Of a DNA stretch of 64,000 nucleotides, positions 58,912-64,000 are shown one piece after another. The position numbers were made by a program, and so were the translations under genes. The stretch spans positions 806,001 through 870,000 of the forward strand of contig JABTUK010000002.1 of the NCBI GenBank assembly GCA_015075405.1. The letters are read 5' to 3'. The notes beneath the pieces were generated by a model. It was not told the DNA's origin, made no database searches, and saw only the letters and a list, made by a program, of their open reading frames with translations. The stretch comes from Anaerolineales bacterium. GTDB lineage: Bacteria; Chloroflexota; Anaerolineae; 4572-78; J111. Within the stretch, counting starts at the first letter, position 1. Every line of letters begins with the position of its first letter.

Positions 58912-60534
58912 ATGCCCACCCGTTACCATTTAAAGAGGATACGAACCCTGTTGATTGAAGGATTTACCGCTGAAGAACTGCGCCGGTTCTGCTTTTACGA
59001 ACCCGAGTTTAACCCTGTTTATGACGAATTAGCCGAAGGGGACGGCAAAGCCGACATTGCCGATAAAGTTATTGAATTTGCCGCGCAAAAATTTAAGCTT
59101 GACCTCGTGCTGGCCTGGGCTAAAGAAAATAATTCAACCCGCTATGACCAACATCAGCCTTATCAGGAGCTAATCCCCGCCGCAATAACGGGCGCTGAAA
59201 CGCCTCAAAACTCCCCAAGAATAAGGGCAACTCCGGTTCGGGCCTTCCAGGAAACTAACCCGGCCAACCCCTTCATTGACGGCCCCCCTGTGCCCCCGGA
59301 AAAGTTTATTGGCCGGGAAAGAGAGATTGACATTATTTTAGACCGCCTGGCCAACCACTATAATCGCGGCGGCAGCACCGTCAGCGGCCCGTTTGGGGTC
59401 GGCAAAACCTCTTTGTTACATTACCTCCGTAACGAAACCACTCGAAAGTCCTGGGCGGCCCTCAGCCCTGAAACAGCAAAATTTATTTATATCCCTTCGG
59501 GCCTCATCTTCCCTTTTTCCGAACTGGGGTTCTGGGAATATCTGTTTAGTGAGTTAGATGAGTGGCTCGGCCCCAGCTATGGCACAGACAAAATTATCAG
59601 CACCTTAGAATCGGGCAAACTTCCCTCAAGGGTGAATATTACCCGCTTCTTCACCAAATTGGGTGAAAGCAAAGAAAATAAATTTGTGGTGGTGCTGTTG
59701 GATGGCTTCGACCTGCTGATGGGCGAAATTAACAAAAGCGGGGTAGAAGCGGGCTTGGGGTTTTTGCACACCCTGCGCGCCTTGCTAAACCTGCCCGCCC
59801 CGCGAGGGTTTTCGCTTATCACCTCCAGCGAGCGCGAACTTTTTGACCTGTTTGCCAATGTGCCCTGGTTTGGCTCCGGCTTTTACAGCAACATGGCTAA
59901 TCTACCCCTCGCCCCCTTTGATGATAGGCAGATTGATACCTTAATAGACTCCTACCTGGCCACTACCGAGATCAATTTTGATGAGCATGATCGAAATTAT
60001 TTAAAGAAAACCAGCCAGGGCCATCCCAAAAGATTACAGCAGGAAGCCTTTGCTTTATTTGAAAAAAAAGTAAATACCACAGGAGAAACAAAAATGACTA
60101 CACCCGAACAGAGCATGTTTGCCATGGGCGTTTTAACCCAAGCTGTCAGCTTTCTCTTTGACGAGGCCCGTAAAATTCTGGCCGAGCGGCGCGAACGGCG
60201 TCAAAAAATGGAAGAACCCGACGATAGGCCGGCCTTGCCGGATGGGGTGCAGGCCAGCGCCAAAGAGAAATTTTTGGAACTAAAACCGGCCAATTTTGAC
60301 GATGAAACCAGAAAAGAAGTTGATCATCTGCTAAAACTGATCGCCATTCAACAAGATCATCGGCGCAAGGCTGAGGTAAAAATTAATAAGTTAGGCGGTA
60401 TCTTATTCGTGCCGCCCAATGTTCGGGTTGAACTGGAAAGCGCCGAAGACGAGATATTAACTCATACCCAAAAACTCAAAAAACTGCTGGAAAAGGTGTA
60501 TAACCAACCTATCCACCTTGACGGCCTGGGCTGA
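58912..60534 (+). CDS. P-loop ATPase with N-terminal death-like (effector-associated) domain
   Basis: A 540-residue soluble protein. Residues 1-80 are a helical domain (RTLLIEGFTAEELRRFCFYE, DGKADIADKVIEFAAQK, LDLVLAWAKENN) like the effector-associated/death-like domains of bacterial conflict NTPases. Then comes the same entry motif as its neighbours (NPFIDGPPVPPEKFIGR), Walker A GPFGVGKTS (about 160-168) and Walker B VVVLLDGFDLL. The C-terminal 145 residues are charged and helical, probably a coiled coil. I use ATG 58912, not the overlapping upstream frame. It may receive a signal from the two membrane ATPases and recruit an effector. Confidence 0.75.
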   Translation: MPTRYHLKRIRTLLIEGFTAEELRRFCFYEPEFNPVYDELAEGDGKADIADKVIEFAAQKFKLDLVLAWAKENNSTRYDQHQPYQELIPAAITGAETPQNSPRIRATPVRAFQETNPANPFIDGPPVPPEKFIGREREIDIILDRLANHYNRGGSTVSGPFGVGKTSLLHYLRNETTRKSWAALSPETAKFIYIPSGLIFPFSELGFWEYLFSELDEWLGPSYGTDKIISTLESGKLPSRVNITRFFTKLGESKENKFVVVLLDGFDLLMGEINKSGVEAGLGFLHTLRALLNLPAPRGFSLITSSERELFDLFANVPWFGSGFYSNMANLPLAPFDDRQIDTLIDSYLATTEINFDEHDRNYLKKTSQGHPKRLQQEAFALFEKKVNTTGETKMTTPEQSMFAMGVLTQAVSFLFDEARKILAERRERRQKMEEPDDRPALPDGVQASAKEKFLELKPANFDDETRKEVDHLLKLIAIQQDHRRKAEVKINKLGGILFVPPNVRVELESAEDEILTHTQKLKKLLEKVYNQPIHLDGLG

Positions 60535-60630
60535 GCATAAAGCGCAAACGTTCAATTGTATTTTAGCCTAACATAATGTAGGATATAAGGAGTGAGCCAC
60601 CCAACGAGGATTACGAGAGGACATTCGTAA

Positions 60631-62790
60631 TTGATCCCACTCATCCACCCTACCCCCGGCCAACCGCTGCCCCTGGGCGCAACCGTCACCGCCGAGGGGA
60701 CCAACTTTGCTATCTTCAGCCGCCACGCCACGCGGGTCTGGTTGATGCTGTTTGACCAGCCGATGGCCAGCACCCCCACCCACGAATTTGAACTGCATCC
60801 CCTTGATAACCGCACTGGCGATATCTGGCATATCCATTTATCCGGGGTAAAACACGGCCAATTGTACCTGTACCGCATGGATGGGCCGTACCAACCGGAA
60901 CGAGGCCATCGCTTTAACCGCCATAAACCCCTGCTTGACCCGTACACCAGAGCTTTGACCGGCGGTCCCAATTTTCATTGGGATTTTAGCCGGGCTTACG
61001 GCTACGACCGCAACTCACCGCTGGCCGACCTTTCATTTTCCACTACCACCCACCTGGCCGGCATGCCCAAATCCATTGTTTACGGCGACGACGGTTTTGA
61101 TTGGCAGGGCGACCGCCCGCTCAACCGCCCCCTGCATGAAACTATTATCTACGAAACCCACGTCCGTAGCTTGACCTATCACCCCAGCGCCGGGGTGAAC
61201 CATCCCGGCACGTACATGGGTGTGGTCGAAAAAATCCCCCACTTCAAAGAGTTGGGGGTTACGGCCATCGAGCTACTGCCCGTCCATCAATTTGACGAGT
61301 GGGAATTTCGACGCTTTAACCCCAAAACCGGCGAGCGACTGCGTAACTACTGGGGTTACAACACGCTCTGCTTCTTTGCGCCCAAAGGCCACTACAGCCA
61401 CCTGGGCGCAGACGCCGGCCAGCAGGTTGTCGCCTTTAAAGAAATGGTGCGGGCGCTGCATCAGGCCGGGTTGGAGGTCATTTTGGATGTGGTCTTCAAC
61501 CACACAGTCGAGGGCAACCACCTCGGCCCGACCCTCAGTTTTAGGGGCATTGACAACAGCATTTATTACATCCTGGCCGACAACCCGCGTTACTATCAAG
61601 ATTTTACCGGCGTCGCCAATACCGTCAATGCTAACCATCCGGTAGTGCAGGATTTTATCCTCGACTGCCTGCGCTACTGGGTGCTGGAAATGCACGTGGA
61701 CGGCTTTCGCTTTGACCTGGCCACCAGCTTGACCCGCCAACCGGGCGGTCACATTTCGGGCAACCCGCCCCTGACCACCCGTATTGCCGAAGACCCTTTA
61801 CTGCGCACAGCCAAGCTTATTGCCGAACCGTGGGACATTGCCGGCTATCAGGTGGGCCGCTTTCCCGGTGGGGTGCGCTGGGCCGAGTGGAACGACAAAT
61901 ACCGCGATGATGTGCGCCGTTTTTGGCGCGGCGACCCCGGCCTGACCGGCGCGCTGGCTACCCGGCTGGCCGGCAGCGCCGACCTGTACTACGCCGATGG
62001 CCGCCCGCCCAACGCCAGCATTAATTATGTCACCGCCCACGACGGCTTTACCCTGAACGACCTGGTCAGCTACAACACCAAGCACAATGAGGCCAACGGC
62101 GAACATAACCAGGATGGCAGCAGTAATAACTCCAGCTATAACTACGGCGTTGAAGGCCCCACCACCAACCCCCAAGTTGAGGCGGTTCGGTCGCGCCAGG
62201 TTAAAAATTTTCTGGCTACCCTGATGCTATCACAGGGCACGCCTATGCTCCTGGGTGGCGACGAGTTCCGGCGCAGCCAACAAGGTAACAACAATGCCTA
62301 CTGCCAACACAACGAGATTTCCTGGTACGACTGGCGCTTGCTGGAAAAGCATGCCGATGTTTTCCGCTTTGCCCGGCACGTCATTGCTCTGCGCCAGGCC
62401 CACCCGGTTTTTCGGCGCACCACCTTTTTTACCGGGCACGACCTGGATGACGACCAGTTTCGCGATGTGCATTGGTACGGCCCCAGTGGCCTCGATGCTA
62501 CCTGGGATCCTGCCAGCAAATGGCTGATGTTTACCATGGACGGTTCCTGCCAGGAAACGGGCGCGGCCAGCAACGATGTGGATTTCCTGGTGATGTTAAA
62601 CAGCGACATTCGCGCCCGTCTCTTTTACTTGCCGCCTGCGCCTCACAACGGCCGCTGGCGTCTCGTCCTCGATACCGGCCAGCCTTCCCCGCTGGATATT
62701 CACCCCCCCGGTAAAGAAATTGAATTAGAGCCAACCATTGCCTACCCGGTCAAGGCTCGCTCCATCGTCGTGATGCTTTCAAAGTGGTAA
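60631..62790 (+). CDS. glgX: Glycogen debranching enzyme, GH13 isoamylase type
   Basis: A 719-residue enzyme that hydrolyses alpha-1,6 branches of limit-dextrin glycogen. CBM48-like N-terminal domain (about 8-110), then a GH13 barrel with DVVFNHTVEGN, the nucleophile Asp in DGFRFDLATSL, the acid/base Glu in IAEPWDIAGY, and TAHDGFTLNDLVSYN. The C-terminal beta domain ends near 719. The best start is TTG 60631 (MIPLIHPTPGQPLPLG), with GAGAGGA 10-15 nt upstream; no ATG gives the complete domain. Not obviously linked to the ATPase genes before it. Confidence 0.93.
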   Translation: MIPLIHPTPGQPLPLGATVTAEGTNFAIFSRHATRVWLMLFDQPMASTPTHEFELHPLDNRTGDIWHIHLSGVKHGQLYLYRMDGPYQPERGHRFNRHKPLLDPYTRALTGGPNFHWDFSRAYGYDRNSPLADLSFSTTTHLAGMPKSIVYGDDGFDWQGDRPLNRPLHETIIYETHVRSLTYHPSAGVNHPGTYMGVVEKIPHFKELGVTAIELLPVHQFDEWEFRRFNPKTGERLRNYWGYNTLCFFAPKGHYSHLGADAGQQVVAFKEMVRALHQAGLEVILDVVFNHTVEGNHLGPTLSFRGIDNSIYYILADNPRYYQDFTGVANTVNANHPVVQDFILDCLRYWVLEMHVDGFRFDLATSLTRQPGGHISGNPPLTTRIAEDPLLRTAKLIAEPWDIAGYQVGRFPGGVRWAEWNDKYRDDVRRFWRGDPGLTGALATRLAGSADLYYADGRPPNASINYVTAHDGFTLNDLVSYNTKHNEANGEHNQDGSSNNSSYNYGVEGPTTNPQVEAVRSRQVKNFLATLMLSQGTPMLLGGDEFRRSQQGNNNAYCQHNEISWYDWRLLEKHADVFRFARHVIALRQAHPVFRRTTFFTGHDLDDDQFRDVHWYGPSGLDATWDPASKWLMFTMDGSCQETGAASNDVDFLVMLNSDIRARLFYLPPAPHNGRWRLVLDTGQPSPLDIHPPGKEIELEPTIAYPVKARSIVVMLSKW

Positions 62791-62903
62791 AAATCTGGGC
62801 GAAGCGATTCTTTCGTTTCTGGGCTATCTGTTTCAGGTAGCCGGTACGCCGGGTCTCTTGGTGCAGTGCCATCGCAAGAAGGGCTGAACCAAGCGCCCGG
62901 CGC

Positions 62904-63782
62904 TTATTTTATGTCTCTGTCCAGCCGCCAAATTAGCCAACCCTGCCAGAGCCACTTACGCCGTAAATTAATCGAGTAGCCGCGCCCCGCTAGATTTTGA
63001 GCACTGGCCCCAAACCATTGGCGCAGCCCCCACCCTTTATAAGCTTGTGTTTCCTGGGCCGCGGCCTTCCAGGCGGCAAAAAAATCATAAATTGCTTCGC
63101 CCGGAACCATGCGATGGATATAATTTTTGGGCAACACCGTTTGCAATTGGCCGGGGTCAAAGCCTGCCCGAAAGTTAATACTAAACACCAGGGCTTCGGC
63201 CTGCCAGGGAATTTCAGCCTCCTGACCCGAGGGACGGCGCAGCACATTGGCCGCCCAAATCCGGCCAAAAGGGTCAGACGTGCCTTCAATCAACAGCCCA
63301 CCGGGCAAAACATACTGAGCCAACCGCTTGTATACCTGAGCCACTGCGCTTTCCTCATACTGGCGCAGCACATTAAAGGCCCGGATCAGCCGCACCGTTT
63401 CCGGCTGGCCGTCCGGCCACTTTTGCAGGGGCAAGTTAAAACCACCCAGGCGAAAAAATGTCAGGGCATCGGCGTAAGGTTGGGCTTTAGCCACTCGTTC
63501 AGGGGCAATTTCAACACCTAACACCGGTAACCGGGGGTTGAGCCGGCGCAGGCGGTCTGCGCTCTCCAGGGTAGTCATCGGTTCAGCCCCAAAGCCCAGG
63601 TCTACATAAAACGCCCTGGCATACAGGCCATCGCTTCGGCTCAATAAAGCGGGGTCATATTGCAGCAAAAAATTATCTACCCGGCGTAAGCGATTGTGCG
63701 CCGTTTTACCCCGCGTGGCCTGTCCTTCGGGCTTGCGCGGAACCCGATTAGGGGGAACCTTGCTTTTCACCTCTAACCTCAT
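62904..63782 (-). CDS. SAM-dependent class I methyltransferase-like protein
   Basis: A 292-residue protein. After a basic N-terminus (about 1-35) comes motif I VDLGFGAEPMTT (about 61-72), an acidic strand-2 end (VLGVEIAPERVAKA), and a motif-III-like VLPGGLLIEGTSDPFG (about 150-165). The C-terminal half is a variable helical region rich in Trp. The fold is a Rossmann methyltransferase; substrate unknown. It is convergent with glgX, ending 114 nt beyond the glgX stop. Confidence 0.78.
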   Translation of the reverse strand: MRLEVKSKVPPNRVPRKPEGQATRGKTAHNRLRRVDNFLLQYDPALLSRSDGLYARAFYVDLGFGAEPMTTLESADRLRRLNPRLPVLGVEIAPERVAKAQPYADALTFFRLGGFNLPLQKWPDGQPETVRLIRAFNVLRQYEESAVAQVYKRLAQYVLPGGLLIEGTSDPFGRIWAANVLRRPSGQEAEIPWQAEALVFSINFRAGFDPGQLQTVLPKNYIHRMVPGEAIYDFFAAWKAAAQETQAYKGWGLRQWFGASAQNLAGRGYSINLRRKWLWQGWLIWRLDRDIK

Positions 63783-64000
63783 CCAACTTACCCACGCTGG
63801 GGAGAAATGTTTTTATAACCATTTCTTTTTTATCACCTTCACTATACCAATTAAACGTTAAGGAGGTTTTTCTCATTGATCAGATGGGGAACCAGTTGCA
63901 ATGAAGGGGTATCCAGCCCCATCAAAAGAAACCGCACGAACCACCAGGGCTACAAGCCCAATTGATTGTTTCATCGTATCGTTGGAAGTGATGACCGATT
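63783..64000 (+). other. Window end: possible start of a new gene
   Basis: A strong AAGGAGGT ribosome site (63860-63867) is followed by short readings. An ATG at 63902 stays open to the window edge (MKGYPAPSKETARTTRATSP and on), but it lies 35 nt from that site. A TTG at 63877 is better spaced but stops after 29 codons. A frameshift or an incomplete gene is possible; no product can be named. Confidence 0.3.

Overview
The window looks like a chromosomal segment of an environmental bacterium, most likely a Chloroflexota of the Anaerolineae/Caldilineae type. This is an inference from gene content and style: long Pro/Thr-rich linkers between membrane anchors and outside domains, BNR/sialidase-like propellers, FAD oxidoreductase-GcvT fusions, DUF433/DUF5615 pairs, and many palindromic intergenic repeats. 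No rRNA, tRNA or CRISPR array was seen.

Layout. 0-6.5 kb: a uronate/pectin catabolic operon (kduI, kduD, KDG kinase, KDPG aldolase, HpaI-type aldolase, two D-2-hydroxyacid dehydrogenases). 7-13.5 kb: a BNR propeller overlapping a MoaD/ThiS-like protein, an SH3 surface protein, an aminotransferase, an AEC permease, a DUF2721 protein and a degenerate receiver protein. 13.4-19.1 kb: a flotillin-like SPFH protein and a NEW3 protein-ABC exporter operon. 19.2-23.5 kb: a predicted unannotated RNA followed by a proteostasis group (SPW membrane protein, Hsp20, phosphoribosyltransferase, HtrA). 23.8-28.7 kb: two GT4 glycosyltransferases and a GH130 phosphorylase. 28.7-35.4 kb: a FadR-type regulator with its own promoter and operator, then CoxG-like and cyclase proteins, a four-subunit molybdenum hydroxylase whose Mo subunit is split in two as in nicotinate dehydrogenase, and an EthD protein. 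35.4-50.3 kb: an accessory block with IS remnants, toxin-antitoxin genes, two long FAD/GcvT oxidoreductases, a kinase, a DeoR regulator, a phosphoesterase and an amino-acid permease. Almost every gene there is broken by losses of one base from runs of identical bases. 50.4-52.7 kb: a polytopic membrane protein and a DUF5615/DUF433 pair. 53.1-60.5 kb: three consecutive P-loop ATPases sharing an N-terminal motif. Two are membrane-anchored with TPRs inside and a beta domain outside; the third carries a death-like N-terminal domain. 60.6-64 kb: GlgX and a methyltransferase.

Two things stand out. First, about twenty intergenic micro-repeat hairpins share one architecture (a tandem array of a 6-10 nt word, a short loop, then its inverted array) but use about a dozen different words, and they often start on the stop codon of the preceding gene. 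One has its arms separated by a four-helix-bundle (S23/IVS-type) gene, and one lies in frame inside a coding gene. Second, the ATPase trio at 53-60.5 kb looks like an undescribed transmembrane NTPase sensory or conflict system.

All calls come from reading the sequence and translations. No database search was run, so family names rest on recognised motifs and lengths.
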